Assembly: GCA_905147135.1 (NCBI GenBank)
Contig: LR990044.1
Coordinates: forward strand, 9,986,122 to 10,050,121
Length of the DNA stretch: 64,000 bases
Direction: 5' to 3'
Source: Blastobasis lacticolella
Lineage: Eukaryota; Arthropoda; Insecta; Lepidoptera; Blastobasidae
Of this stretch, positions 23,815 to 35,472 are shown piece by piece (position 1 is the first letter of the stretch; each line of letters opens with the position of its first letter). The notes below the pieces were generated by a model. The model did not search any database and was not told the origin of the DNA. It saw nothing but the letters and a program-made list of their open reading frames with translations. Made by a program: the position numbers and the translations under genes.

Positions 23815-25491
23815 ATTTCACGTCTCACTTGATACAACACAACACAATTCTAAAAAAATACTATTTTTGGGGCCTGACTGTGGTAATGAGATTATAATAT
23901 TGCTCAATGGGATTTTAATTAGTTATTTTGCGTTATTTTGCTGGATCTTTCATAGCATAAATTTAATATGAATAGCAATAAATAATATTTGATGGGTTTT
24001 TATTTTTGGAAAAGCCTTAATTTGTTAACATGTTTTTGAAACAGATAGGTATGTATGTTATTTGATCGTGTGGTGTCCGGCAGACTAGTGGGGTCCTTTA
24101 CCATATGTTATGAAATCCCATTTAGTACATACCTAGTTGTCGTCGAGTTCTACTTAGGTGTAACAAAGCCAATACAAATATAACAAAATAATGGCTTCTC
24201 CCGCAAGGATGTACGCAGGATGTCGTAAGAAGGTAGATTCTAATCTATACCTAAAGTAACTGGGGCAAGGGTACGGAGCAGCGTTTTCGCTCTTTTACGA
24301 AGAAAAGCAGAGGCATCTGTCGAAGTCGGGTAACTTGAGTGCTCAAATTGATAATTCGAAAATTATCAATGAGGGTCATGAGAGGAGACCGAATTACATT
24401 ACTATACGTAAGCAGATCCCTAGTGATTCGCCTACAGCGGTTACACCTGTAACAAGTGACATTTCGCGCTTGGATAGCGACACTGTCGCTAATTAGTGAC
24501 AAGGTCCTACAATCGATTAAATTGGAGCTACCATCAATTTCGAGTAACGTAATTTGTCAAAATGAACAAAACATTTTTAATTACAATTGTTTTAGCGTAT
24601 AGCACACTCAGAGATGCTATGACTACATTTAAAAGACTTAAGTCATAATTATATCAATTCCCTACACCTTCTTTTATCCCCTAACTAACCTCATTTATTA
24701 AAATCTACCAAGCGGTTACAGCTACAGCCCGCGACAATTTTGAATAGAACAACGTATATCTTATTATATCAGTTTATGTAATGAATTTATAAAAAAACGA
24801 GTGACAGAATCAATTACGTAACTGATAGACGCACAACTTATAGTATTTTCGAGGAACGAGAGATTTAGGGGTGCGATATCAACTCTAGATATTCTGCCAA
24901 GCCGTTTCTCCCTGTCATAAATTTGAATAGAATCGATTGCTGTCTGCGCCTCCGGTAAAGTTAGATTTCCCCCGGGTCCCCCACGACACCTGACCGAATG
25001 TAAAATATATTCGCCATTTTTTTTATCCGCTTCCAAAAATATTACATTTGTGAGCAGAGGCCCTATTTTTTACTAACTTACCCGGCGTTCTCTATTGTGG
25101 AGGTATCTAGTCTCCGTGATAGAAGGTTATTGTTATACATACCACAATACAGACTGATTTCTTTTTCTCTTTCTGGGACTATTACCTTACGGTGCAACAT
25201 AATAATACTACTAAGTATTAAGAAACTACTATTAGGAAATCAAATATAGGTAATTGTGAGTCTGTGTTACTTGAAATAAATAAATTTATTATTTCTTTAT
25301 TCAAAACTTTGTACACTGTTACGTACAATGTAATTTTATTATTCTACGATTTGAAACTTCCCGGAAAATTACAATTTTAAACAGTTTTAGACATAGCTTA
25401 CTTAAAATAAATTCATTATAATTCTGACTGATTGTCTACTACATAACACTTTTCAGGCATAATACATTTAATATTACAGATAATAATAATT
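23815..25491. other. Spacer between genes B and A
   Basis: Upstream region of gene A and downstream region of gene B. No further exon of the family is seen. The 90-codon minus-strand frame at 24,764-25,036 has no recognisable domain and no family motif. Confidence 0.45.
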
Positions 25492-28400
25492 TTACTTGGG
25501 TGCTATTTCCCCAGTTATGTTAAATATCATTGTTCTTCCAACCTCCCCACAATATACTTCAGATATGGTCATATATTTGCCATAGAAGAATTTATCGCCA
25601 ATCATGTTATGCATCAAGATGTTGTAGTCGGGTATTGTGAAATTGTACAAATTCTGAGGAAAAGGAAACAAAACCTATATTATTTTTATGCATTTCTCTA
25701 AACAAGATTTTAGATTTTGGTATGATGATATAAATCAACGCTACACTGACGGCATCAGTGGCAAAAGGGACGCAAATATGGATCCAATGGCCATCCATGA
25801 TCCTGGGAGCCAAGTGTACGAAGATATTCTAGGCTAGGATCAATTCGCCCTCCTTAGAGAGACAACCGATGAACCAAGACTAGCATGTACATAATACCTA
25901 GAATAGAATAGATAGCCTGGGAACACTTCTAATTGGCAGCGACCTGGAGACTTTTTTCCTTGTGAAATTGTTTTTTCGTTTTATTTTTATAAATATATCA
26001 ACAAATAAGCACATGATTTTACTGTTGTTAATGTTAGTTTTTACTTATATTATGATTATTAAATCAACACTGTTATAAAAATTGTGTAAATAATAATAAA
26101 AATAATAATCTTCGCGTTCATGTCCCGGTTGTGCTCTCGCGCACGAGGGCCTGGGGTCCGCCTTGACCATGATCCAGGATTTGGCAGGTCAGGTAATTAC
26201 AGTGGAGCAACTGCCATCTGACCTCCATGACCCTGCTACCAGGGGAACCTGACCAGATTGGATCATGGTTACACATCCAGTCGCCTGAATGATGCTGGTT
26301 TCATCACGACGTTTTCCCTCACCGTAAGAGCATCGGTTAGTATTCAACTAAAGTACATAACTCAGAATACAGTCATTGGTACATTGGCTGGAGCGGGATT
26401 CGAACCCGGGACCTCTGGCTTACGAGTCGTATACTCTAACCGCTCGGTCATCGACGCTTAAAAGTTGTGTAAATGACAGGTAATATACATAACATACATA
26501 CCCACTCACGCCCGTATTCCAGAGGGTTAGGCAGAGACTACTGGCACAGTTTAGAAAAAAGTTACATCGTAGTAAAGGACAGGGGATCTAAATAGGCCAC
26601 ATTAGCGTTTCGTAATATGATTCATATTTATTTGTCACAAACTTTACTGTAGCGTCACTGTTGTTGACACTGACATAATTTTTTAAATTGCGTCACTTAG
26701 TTCCAGTTATGGCCACCGGTTCAGATAAGTCTGTCTAATATGAAACACTCAATGTGGCATTTTTAGACACCCTGATCTAACCAGAGCTCAAAATACGTTG
26801 TCGCTGTGATACGCGGCTTACTGTCATTTTTTTTGACAGACTCAATAAGAGCTTGAGCTTGAGGGCTAACGCAGCAACAGCCACGTATGAGCCGCGTATA
26901 CGCCGCCTTATCGATGCGACTGCGTATTTGGAGCACGGGTTTGATCGGACCTTAATCCTATAAATATAAATGCGAAACTTTGTTTGGATAATTGTTTGGT
27001 TTGGCTAAAATTTTTTTAGTATATTAATATTCCAGAATAAAAATACGATATAATTTATTGTAACGTGCATTGCGGTTTCCAAGTCACAGCATTACCCAAT
27101 TGCATACGGACGAACTTGTACCCATAGTACGTTAGGTGACTAGGATAGTTTTGAGTTACAAAAATATTCAAGCTAGAAATACAATACTTATTACAATGTT
27201 TAAAATACTCTCCATTGGTCTCTATACCCATCTAAACTAAGATTTGAAGCACTTGCGATAGTCTTCTTTAGAGAGGTTCTCAACTGCTGCTGTAAAAGCA
27301 TTCTGAGCGTCCTCAGGGCTATCAAATTAAATGCTACAGAGTCCTAGTTTCACTTTTGGAAAAAGAAAGAAGTCGCAAGGAGCTAAATTTGGGATAAAGG
27401 TGGGTTAATTCTTGAATCTCAGTGTTCTTTAAAGTGTTTGTGTGAGTTTCGCTTTGTGCGACGATGCATTATCATAGTGCAACTCTTTTAGAACGCTTTG
27501 ATTCAACACAACAAATACGGTTAGTAAACACACGTTTCAAAACGCTACAATTTAATTGCGTTATCTTTTTAAAAAGCTCTTGAATCTCAAAACTTTTCTA
27601 GTCACCCACGTATTATAACGCTCACCGGTTTGATGGCACAGTCATCGTTCACTATTGGTAACATATTTGTCACCATTTTAGTAGGAGCGAATTTGCAAAT
27701 GTTTTTGGTTGCTACAGAGTAGCTCGAAACAAATTTATTTTCCCTGTCGTTCCATTTAGAGAAACGCACCTTAACCTGTAAATGAAGAAAATACTTTAAT
27801 ATAATATTTACACTCACAATGCGACGTATCTTTGCAATTTGTTTGTCACGACGTTTCGGTAGGATTACCCACCGTGGGTACGAGACTTAAATATACTGAA
27901 GAATGCTATAGATATTAAAGAATGGGTATACGTACATAGCTTGTAGAAGCCAATAGCTAGTTTTCTTCTAATTCATGAGTCATACAACTGCATGCAACAG
28001 AATTGCTCCCTGGTCCTATACCTGCTAACACTCTTCTTTTCACTAACTATGAGTTATAGGTCAGTTGCAAAATGTGATTTTTTTAGCAACCAAAGTGAAT
28101 TGATCTGCTTCTAATGGTCGGCAAAAATAATGTTAAATTTCGCCCATATTAACCGATCGTTGCCGCTTTTTCAACAAAATAGCGCTAATTTTAAATTATT
28201 ATTGGACCATAAAAGTAAACAGCAGATCATTTGAGATTATAATTATTTTAAATAATAAAAATATTATATTATAAATATTTTTATTTTGATGCTAACCGAT
28301 TGTTTAATCCTGCTGACCAACTGTATAATTCTGCTGCTAAAATCATAATTTATGATTACCACTATTTATTTGCAAATTGACCCATTATCAAGCAACCCAA

Positions 28401-29481
28401 ATATCTACTTATTTTCTGACAATCCTTGATTAAGTTGTTGACCAGGTACTGCTGGAGTTTTTATTTTACGGCTGACAAATATATATATTATGCTTGCCAA
28501 ATAACTTTTTATCTCAATTTTTTGCTGACCGGATATTAAAAAAAATACCATTTAATTATTTGCCAAACATATTGGCTTAGGTTTTGATGCGTTCAGTTGA
28601 CACTATAAAATGTAATAAAAAATATCTTACTCCCAATACTCCCATAAACTTCACCACGTTTGCAGAAAACTTTACTGTCGAAGACTTTTTGTCATAAACG
28701 TAGAGAAGCGATATGTAACTCTTAGATTTTGGACAAGGTTTTATATCATAGTTCAAAATGTTGAAGTTATAATGACCCTGATGACAAATAAAAACACAAA
28801 ATCTTTAGGCAACTCTTCGTGTGGTGCAAATCAGATAGGTCATGGGCGACTTATGGGTACGGAGAATGGCCCGTTTTGCCGAACAGTACAATCTAGACTC
28901 CTTAAAGCCTATAGGGAGGGGTTGTTTCTATATGGGCATGCTATATTTTTGGCCCCATCGCCTGCCTATAATTGTAGTACGTAGTAAGAAGAAATGATTA
29001 TAGGTAGACCTTTTCCACTAGTCATCAGGCATTTACATCAGGATGTGTTGTAATGTTTTTTGACGCTGCGGTCTCCAACTCGCATGCGATGAGAGGAACT
29101 TATGGCATAGACCCTCCACTAATTTCGAGGAGGGTCAAGGCCAGGCAGTTTCAGTAGATTGGCGCAGTACTACGAATGCTGCGAGGCCAGCCGAACGTAG
29201 CCGAAGGTAGTGGCAGTGGAATCGCTAGGCGACTCTATTCTGCGGCTAACATTAATTTGCATCTTGGCTAGACCTACAGAAATAGTAGAAGTCACATTAA
29301 AATATTAATATCAATAAACTGCAATAGTTTTCCAACGGTCCACGTTTTTCATTTGTTTCTCTATAAAATAATTATATTTTCTACTTACAATTTCCTTATC
29401 AGAAAACATAGAATCAATTGGATAAAAATACATGATTAAAACTGCTGTTAACAATTTTAAAGTCATATCCCCTATTGTCAT
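25492..29481 (-). CDS. Gene B: secreted DUF1091-like protein, 4 exons
   Basis: Spliced minus-strand gene, 183 codons. Exons are 29,389-29,481, 28,631-28,777, 27,626-27,775 and 25,492-25,653, with donors GTAAGT, GTAAGA and GTGAGC, all phase 0. The 31-residue exon 1 is a signal peptide ending F-S-D-K-E-I. Exon 2 is three codons shorter than in most sisters and lacks their N-G-[ST] sequon. Exon 3 contains W-N-D, N-I-C and D-D-C and ends I-K-P. Exon 4 opens N-L-Y-N-F-T (glycosylation sequon) and has F-F-Y-G-K-Y-M-T-I-S. Intron 3 (1.85 kb) carries an S1 SINE (26,108-26,460); a mariner remnant also lies in it. Intron 2 holds a copy of the GCTGAC-rich repeat. It is closest to genes C and D. Secretion and lipid-recognition-type folding are inferred from the family. 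Confidence 0.8.
26108..26460 (-). mobile_element. SINE family S1 in intron 3 of gene B
   Basis: Near-complete S1 copy with left end ATCTTCGCGTTCATGTCCCG, body TGACCATGATCCAGGATTTG, box-B-like GGATTCGAACCCGGGACC and reversed head ending CGCTCGGTCATCGACGCT. It lies in the same orientation as the host gene. Confidence 0.8.
27120..27490 (-). pseudogene. mariner transposase remnant in intron 3 of gene B
   Basis: The minus strand reads L-H-Y-D-N-A-S-S-H-K-A-K-L-T-Q, then P-N-L-A-P-C-D-F-F-L-F-P-K-V-K, and further on S-P-E-D-A-Q-N-A-F and Y-R-K-C-F. These are the C-terminal catalytic-core landmarks of mariner-family transposases. Stops and frameshifts interrupt the frame, the N-terminal half is not visible, and terminal repeats were not identified. 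Confidence 0.8.
28285..28575 (+). repeat. GCTGAC-spaced dispersed repeat, copy 1
   Basis: An AT-rich segment studded with GCTGAC/CTGCTG words every few tens of bases. It matches the reverse complement of 32,320-32,605 along about 285 bp, including ACCGATTGTTTAAT, TATCAAGCAACCCAAAT, TTGCTGACCGGATATT and ATTATTTGCCAA. No terminal inverted repeats and no frame. The class is unknown. Confidence 0.65.
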
Positions 29482-30129
29482 GGTACCCTGTTGTTATGAC
29501 AGCAGCACTTTAAATAAATGGTTTGAATATATGGTAGTTTAACATTTTATTTATAATACTTAACTATAAATAATTTAAGTGAGCTAGATAAGTGAGCGCT
29601 GTACGTACCTATTTAGGTACATAATTATTGTTGTCGATCAACGATTACGATCGGATGGTAACTTTAAATTGTGCATGTTTTTCCTCTTTAGTTAGCGTAA
29701 CTACACAACCAATCTCAAGCAGTGTACAATCGTTTAAAACTATTTGCTATTAGGCCGTGTGTTGTCTAAAGAAAAGCACAAAGGATAACCTCTGACGCGT
29801 GTGGTACAACAGTCCCAGGACTGTCGTAGACAAAAAAATTTGCAGCAGCGTTTTCGACATAACGGTCTTTAACCTGCCTGTCAAGCGTGTACTTTAGATT
29901 TGGTAATAATTTAATAATCCTTAAAAATTAATTCCTGTTGTCTCAGACTCATATGATTTTGGCGGAGAAAGGTTAAGGTAGCCACCAATGTTGGCAAGCG
30001 AAGATGTGGAGGTGGAAAAGGGTAATTACCCACCTGGCTGGGTGTTGTGACCGGGGGACCAAGGGTCTTAGATTATGTCAAAACTTGTAGTCATTAAAAA
30101 AGCTGATGTTCGAAAGGTGAAATTTTTAT

Positions 30130-30560
30130 GATAACAGTAAAAATAAATAGATACAGAAAATACTACATGGAGTATATACTTTTACGGGTGTTAGGACACC
30201 GATCTCAGACACGAGGACATTGCGCGACATTGAAAACAAGAAGACAGACTCTCTAGAGATGTGGTGCTGGAGGAGAATGCTTGGAATATCTTGAACCGCG
30301 TTTCCGTACTTCAAGAACTAGGCATCAAACAGCGTCTTTCTACGTTAAAATAAGGGAAGAGTAGAAGATACCCGACCGCGTGGAAGATCACTAATGCGAT
30401 GGACAGACCAGAGAAAATCTGCTTTGTGTAGGTCCTTGCATGAGTGTACCAGGAAGACGGCTAACGTCAAGGTCAAGATAGAAGGAAATCGTGAAAAGAG
30501 TGACATCTGCCTACAGCACATACCGACCACGACCGCTCTGTAAAGAGCGTTTCGACCAAG
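30130..30560 (+). mobile_element. RTE-type LINE C-terminal fragment
   Basis: The plus strand reads W-C-W-R-R-M-L-G-I-S type sequence (near 30,265-30,295), L-Q-E-L-G-I-K-Q-R-L-S, and then P-R-G-R-S-L-M-R-W-T-D-Q, which are landmarks of the C-terminal region of insect RTE-type proteins. Multiple frame changes make it a dead fragment. Confidence 0.65.
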
Positions 30561-31039
30561 ATGATGACACTGACATGGCTTAGACTTATTTATCTATTTC
30601 GCCCACCAAGCAACGATGATTGCATTGTTTTCGGTCTACCTCCATTCGTTCCTATCATTCTCGTATGTCCTTTTTGTTAATCTCCAGTTTACGGTTGCTT
30701 TAGTCTAGGTTCATGGTTGAGGTGGCCCTGACCAGTTATTAAACTTATAAAATCAATAAATTATAATAGCATGTGATAGGGGCAATCCACTAAACGCGCT
30801 GATTAAATTTTCATTGAGATTAAACATCTGCCACGAAATGATTCCATATTACCAAAATAGTATGGATTTGTATGGACAGACATGTTTTTTTAACTATTTG
30901 ATAAAACAAATAAGTAATAGTCGCTAGCTATTGGTTTGTGGTCAAGGTGTTTGTAATAAACTCGATGCAAAAATTAAAACAATAGGGTGTATAAGAAGCT
31001 GTTGGCTAAAAACTTTTGGACCAGCCAACGTATGTGCTC

Positions 31040-31222
31040 CGTTGCTCTATCGGCGAGGGAAAATATTGTGGGTAAATCTGCGCATTCAGGCGACTGAATG
31101 TATTTATAACCGTGATCCTATCTGGTCAGCTTCTGCTAACAGGGTCACGGAGGTCAGATGGTAGTAGGTCAAATAGTATTACCTGATCTGCCAAATCTTG
31201 AAATGGTTGCCAAGATAATGAT
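31040..31222 (+). mobile_element. SINE family S1, partial, in intron 2 of gene C copy
   Basis: Plus-strand S1 fragment with GCGCATTCAGGCGACTGAAT, AACAGGGTCACGGAGGTCAG and TACCTGATCTGCCAAATC. A counterpart with the same flanks and the unusual GATGGTAGTAGGTCAAAT junction lies in intron 2 of gene D, so the insertion predates the C/D duplication. Confidence 0.75.
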
Positions 31223-31351
31223 AAAGATTATTAGAGAAGATGGTATACTATCTATTTGTCCAGTTAAGGTCCTCAAGCTTGATAAAGGTAAATCTTGCAA
31301 ATCTCAGTTACTACTTGGAGTGGTGAACGTTAATCCAAAAGAATATCTTAC

Positions 31352-32145
31352 TCCCAATACTCCCAAAAACTTTTCAACGTTTGCAGAAAAGGTAATGGTA
31401 GAAGATCCGTTATTATATTCATTGTAAGCGTATTGGACTGACATGTATGCTTTAGATTTTGGACTAGTTATTACCCCATAATTCAAAATATTCCAGTTAT
31501 AATAACCCTGTTGACAAATAAAAAAGTATTATCTACTGCGCATGTCAAGCAGGTTGTCCCCTACCACTAATAATATGCAAATTGCCTTGCATAAGTCATT
31601 TGCATTTGGTTCTTGGCAAGGTACAACATACAACATTCGATGAATAACATATAGCATGTATTGTATATGGACAGGCATTGACAGACCAGGTAGGACCTCC
31701 GTAGAATAGTACCTCATTCCGTCGGCCCCATTCCGCCTTCGGGAAACGCGATCCGGGCGGGCATAAAATTCACGACAACATCCACGAATGGAACACGTTA
31801 CCTAAGAGTGTGCTCCCTGATCATTATAATCTGGACACCTTCAAGGCTAGAGTGAATAGGCATGGCTAAAAAAATATATAGCTTGCAACAACATTTTCTG
31901 TCCTATATTTCAACACTGCGATCTTCATTCCTCCTGCTAAGCGTATAGGATGTCAAAATCCTCCACTACGTAGGAGGTTCCAGACATTCTCGTACAATGA
32001 ATAACAGGCTACAAATAACAATGGTACACGAAAAAATAGATGTTTTACTTACATATTCCTTATCCGAAAACATAGACCCTATCGGATCAAAATACATGAC
32101 AAATACAACTATTAATAATTTTAACGTCATCACCCCTATTTTCAT
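31352..32145 (-). pseudogene. Gene C: half-gene, exons 1-2 of a DUF1091-like gene
   Basis: Two minus-strand exons of the array family: exon 1 at 32,053-32,145 (31 codons, signal peptide ending F-S-D-K-E-Y, donor GTAAGT) and exon 2 at 31,352-31,507 (52 codons, starting G-Y-Y-N-W-N, ending L-G-V-L-G, donor GTAAGA). Both are open with intact splice sites and closely resemble gene D. No exon 3 or 4 is found before gene B begins. Either the gene was truncated by a deletion, or its transcripts splice to exons 3-4 of gene B, which the phase-0 junctions would allow. It is listed as a pseudogene because it is incomplete on its own. The intact frame argues for recent loss or retained use. Confidence 0.7.
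31765..31869 (+). mobile_element. LINE ORF2 C-terminal scrap in intron 1 of gene C
   Basis: The plus strand reads H-E-W-N-T-L-P-K-S-V-L-P-D-H-Y followed by N-L-D-T-F-K-A-R-V-N-R-H and a stop, the usual extreme C-terminus of insect Jockey/CR1-type ORF2 proteins. Confidence 0.65.
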
Positions 32146-32319
32146 GCTCACTATAGTAGCATTTTCAATAAATGCGAGTGGCATTTCATTCAATAGGTAA
32201 ACTGGTTGTAGAGAAATGAGCCCTGTTATAGGGCGGAACATGCAATTGTTGTTAATCAACAATGACTTACTAATGGACCTAATATTTTTCTGCAATTATT
32301 ATTTCCACTACGTATTTAA

Positions 32320-32605
32320 ATTGGCAAATAATTAAACGGTTTTTATTTTGAATATCCGGTCAGCAAGAAAAATCAGCTAAAAACTTATTTAGACAGCATA
32401 ACATGTTTTTGTCAGCCGAAAACTAAAAACACCTACAGTAACTGATCAGCTAAATCATGATTGTCAGAAAATAAGTATAAATTTGGGTTGCTTGATAATG
32501 GTTATATTTGCATATCATACTAGATCAGGAAAATTATTATTTGGGCAGCAGAATTATACAATTGGTCAGCAGTATTAAACAATCGGTTTGCATAAAAATA
32601 TTATT
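32320..32605 (-). repeat. GCTGAC-spaced dispersed repeat, copy 2
   Basis: Reverse-complement match to 28,285-28,575. The two copies lie on either side of gene B's 5' half and half-gene C, in opposite orientation, and so could promote inversion. The 137-codon minus-strand frame at 32,575-32,988 overlaps its edge and is not supported as a gene. Confidence 0.65.
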
Positions 32606-33529
32606 GATATCCTATAATAGCTAAGGGTCTGTATAATACAATTATAGTCAACTAATATTTTAAAACATCTAAAGATTTTATTGAAAACAGCAACGATAGG
32701 TGGATGTGGATGGAGTTCAACAATATGAGCGGTCAATTGCCCGTGAGCATTGTTATTCGAGGATTTGTCACATGAGAATAACAGTGTTCTTGTATAGAAT
32801 AGGACCACGATAAGCCAAGGACTGACATTAGTAAAAATTATAAAGTGTGGATAGGTATAGCAATAGTCTGAGGATATTGTCCTTGTCAGTCCATCTTGTA
32901 AACATTCAATTATGTAGTCACTTTTAGCTTGAACTTGTACTTTAAGTTTGTCTAAATTATTAATTATGCTGAAAGTTATCTCCCGCACTTACTTTTTAAT
33001 TGTTTTGCCTATTCTTTAATAATATTTTTCATAACTCACTTAAATAAACAATCCTTTAGAAATCAATAGGTATGTTATGACTTTTATGAATTACGTTCTA
33101 TGACGTTTAAAAAACTTGGCATAAGTTGCCATACAGGGTTTTTTTTTAAATAAGCGATTCGGACTTAGTGTGGTCTTATTCTAACAGTGTATATTATTCT
33201 TTTTTATGTAAAATGGATAATCTTTGTGTAATGATGAAGAAAAGCAACAAGTTCCTGGTTATGACGATGAAGAGGTATGTAAGTAGGTATAGGTATAGGT
33301 ATATAAATATAGGTACCTACATTACTAAAAAAGGGTCATTGGTATGTAACCCTAGGGCTGCCATGTTGGTATCTACCAATGACTTTATTCTGAAATAAAT
33401 GGTAGGTACGTAGTTGAACAGTAACCGATGCTCGAACGATGAGATAAAACATCGCTGCAATGTTTTATTACAGAGTTCCTGTGGCCACTTTTCAGCTGCA
33501 TCATCAGACCGTGGACACCATCTTTTTTA
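32606..33529. other. No gene recognised; weak S1 SINE scrap
   Basis: AT-rich. About 33,340-33,470 holds plus-strand words (TGCCATGTTGGTATCTACCA, AGTAACCGATGCTCGAACG) that look like a decayed S1 SINE. No family exon is visible. Confidence 0.4.
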
Positions 33530-33660
33530 TGTATATTAGACAAGACAGGCATTTGACCGCCATCTCACCTGAAGGTAAGTGACGATGCGGCCGAAGATGG
33601 AGCATGCCCGTCCTGGAACAGCTTATTCACTCTAGACTTAAGGCATCCAGATTATATTGA
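33530..33660. repeat. Dispersed repeat S5
   Basis: Closely matches 45,938-46,029: AGACAGGCATTTGACCGCC, TAAGTGACGATGCGGCCGAA, and CAGATTATATT at the end. A weaker relative is near 4,010-4,060. No coding content. Confidence 0.6.
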
Positions 33661-33969
33661 TTGGGAACAAACGCGGATCTCCCATCAGAGTACTTGTCAA
33701 GACGAATCCAACGAGCTTATACTCGATAGGGTTGCATTTTTTCATAACACTGCTCCTGTACCTGCTCCTGACCTCTCCGCTGTATCATCAGATCAGCTCA
33801 ATGACGACATAATATTGCGTTTTCATCGTGTTCTGAGCTATGTTCATAGTTTCTAGTCTATCGGAAAGTTAGTACAAAATCGATTGGAAAATTTGTATTG
33901 AATAGACCGACAAATAAACAAACAGACAAGAAAGCGATATAACAAAATCTTGTTTATAAAATTGCGTAC

Positions 33970-34230
33970 TTTTGTTGCTGTTTAAATAAAATTAATTAAC
34001 AAATCTAAATTAATTTAAGAGATTCTTAAAACTGTAAAATGTGCACAGTTTTGCTGCTCAATATCTAATACTGCTGCAGATATATATAATTTACTGCGAC
34101 ATCAATTTTAAGGCTGCACAAATTAGTTGTTTTGGTAGGTGGCAGTCGACCACCAGTAGCAGCTCAGTTCACTTAATTTGCTGACCGATTAATTTATAGT
34201 CATAAAAAACATAAAAAAAACCTACCTAAT
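33970..34230. repeat. Possible relative of the GCTGAC-spaced repeat
   Basis: Shows the same pattern of CTGCTG/GCTGC words in AT-rich sequence (TTTTGCTGCTCAATATC, AATTTGCTGACCGATTAATT), but alignment to the other two copies is weak. Confidence 0.35.
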
Positions 34231-34409
34231 GGTGAGCGTTGGTGGCTTTTTTATGCTAAATAACATCAGCTAAATAACTAAAGTGGTAAATAACATCTAC
34301 AATTGATACATTTACGTTGCAGGTAACAAAAATAAAAAATGCAGGTGCGTTGTCACTGTAAGCATTAAGATAAAATGCCTCGTGCCTGTAATGGATTTGG
34401 CATATTAGA

Positions 34410-34620
34410 TAATTATGGTAGAGAGACTGTCGTCTGACCTCCGTGACCCTTTGACGTTAACAGCGGAACCAGGCCAGATTAGATCATAATTACATATTCA
34501 GTTGCCTGACTGTGCAGGTGTTATCGCGATATTTTCCCTCACCGTAAGAGCATCGCTTAGAGTTCCAGTAGATGTGCATAACACATAAAAAGTAATTGGT
34601 ATATAACCCGGTACCTCAGA
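34410..34620 (-). mobile_element. SINE family S1, partial
   Basis: Contains TGACCTCCGTGACCC, ATTCAGTTGCCTGACTGTGC and TTTTCCCTCACCGTAAGAGC. Both the 3' end and the tRNA-like head are degraded. Confidence 0.65.
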
Positions 34621-34724
34621 GTAGTAATTACAATTCCACCGGGATATTATTGGGACAGTAGAAAGGGGAAAATTAAAAAGTTTCAGGCCACCTAAGTTGC
34701 ATACACTTGCTGTTAATAAATAAT

Positions 34725-35030
34725 AATAATAAAAGTCTTTATTAAGAATAACACAGATTCATACATCAATTTAGTATTAATACTAACAAACAATAATAGG
34801 CTTATTTGTATATGCTTATAAGCTTGGATATTTCACACAGCGCAAAGTAAGTAAAGCCTTTGTAATGGGTGCTATAGATCTGTATACTTTTAAATACATA
34901 CTTATTATACATATCACCCAGACCCGTAACAAAAATTATAATTCATCTTTTCATTTCTGCCCGGCCGGGAATTGAACCCGCAAGCTCTGCATGGCAGACA
35001 ACAAGCTAAACCAATCAGGCTGCCAAAATA
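34725..35030 (-). mobile_element. SINE family S2
   Basis: Minus-strand copy with TTTCACACAGCGC, TTTTAAATACATACTTATTA, CACCCAGACCCGTAAC, the box-B-like GCCGGGAATTGAACCCG, and a decayed head (AAACCAATCAGGCTGCC). Confidence 0.7.
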
Positions 35031-35432
35031 CTACTAATCTATTTCCCCCGCAAAGCAGGGTCCAGGGGTAAAAATTACTTCGCAAACACGTTTATCACCA
35101 CTCAGTGATAAACGTGTTTACTCGTTTATCACTGGGTGGTGTGGTAAAAAGAGACAGAACCGATAGTACCGCCCCAAACCAGAAATTGGAAAGTATAGTT
35201 TTCTGTAGAGAATTGGTAATACTGCGATTTCCAACTCGCTCTCCATGCGACATACCCTCCTTATGACAATACCCTCCCACGGAGGCTAGCCAGGAGTCTA
35301 GCAGAAGATCTACTGTGGCTGTTTCAGTAAGAAACAGTGACTGACTGACACACTATACTTAGAAACATTATTTTTGGGATAAATTAAAGACGACGTTTTA
35401 TAGGTTTTATCGTGTAATTCCGCCTAACTCAT

Positions 35433-35438
35433 TTTATT
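35433..35438 (-). terminator. Polyadenylation signal of gene D
   Basis: AATAAA on the minus strand, about 35 bp downstream of the gene D stop codon. Use is inferred from position. Confidence 0.5.
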
Positions 35439-35472
35439 AGCAGACATGATGTAAGAAAAGTAACTACGGTAC

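Larger units (their letters stand above)
29482..31351. other. Spacer between gene B and half-gene C
   Basis: If gene C had exons 3 and 4 they should lie here. I looked on the minus strand for the W-N-D, K-D-C-x-I-x-P and F-Y-G-K-Y encoding segments and their splice sites and found none. The spacer instead holds an RTE fragment and an S1 SINE. Confidence 0.6.

Noticed and set aside
24764..25036. 90-codon minus-strand frame between genes A and B
   Set aside because: Considered as an extra array exon, but it lacks W-N-D, the cysteine pair and F-Y-G-K-Y, and has no fitting splice sites.
32575..32988. 137-codon minus-strand frame
   Set aside because: Overlaps the edge of a dispersed GCTGAC-rich repeat and shows none of the array family's motifs, although it lies inside the array.
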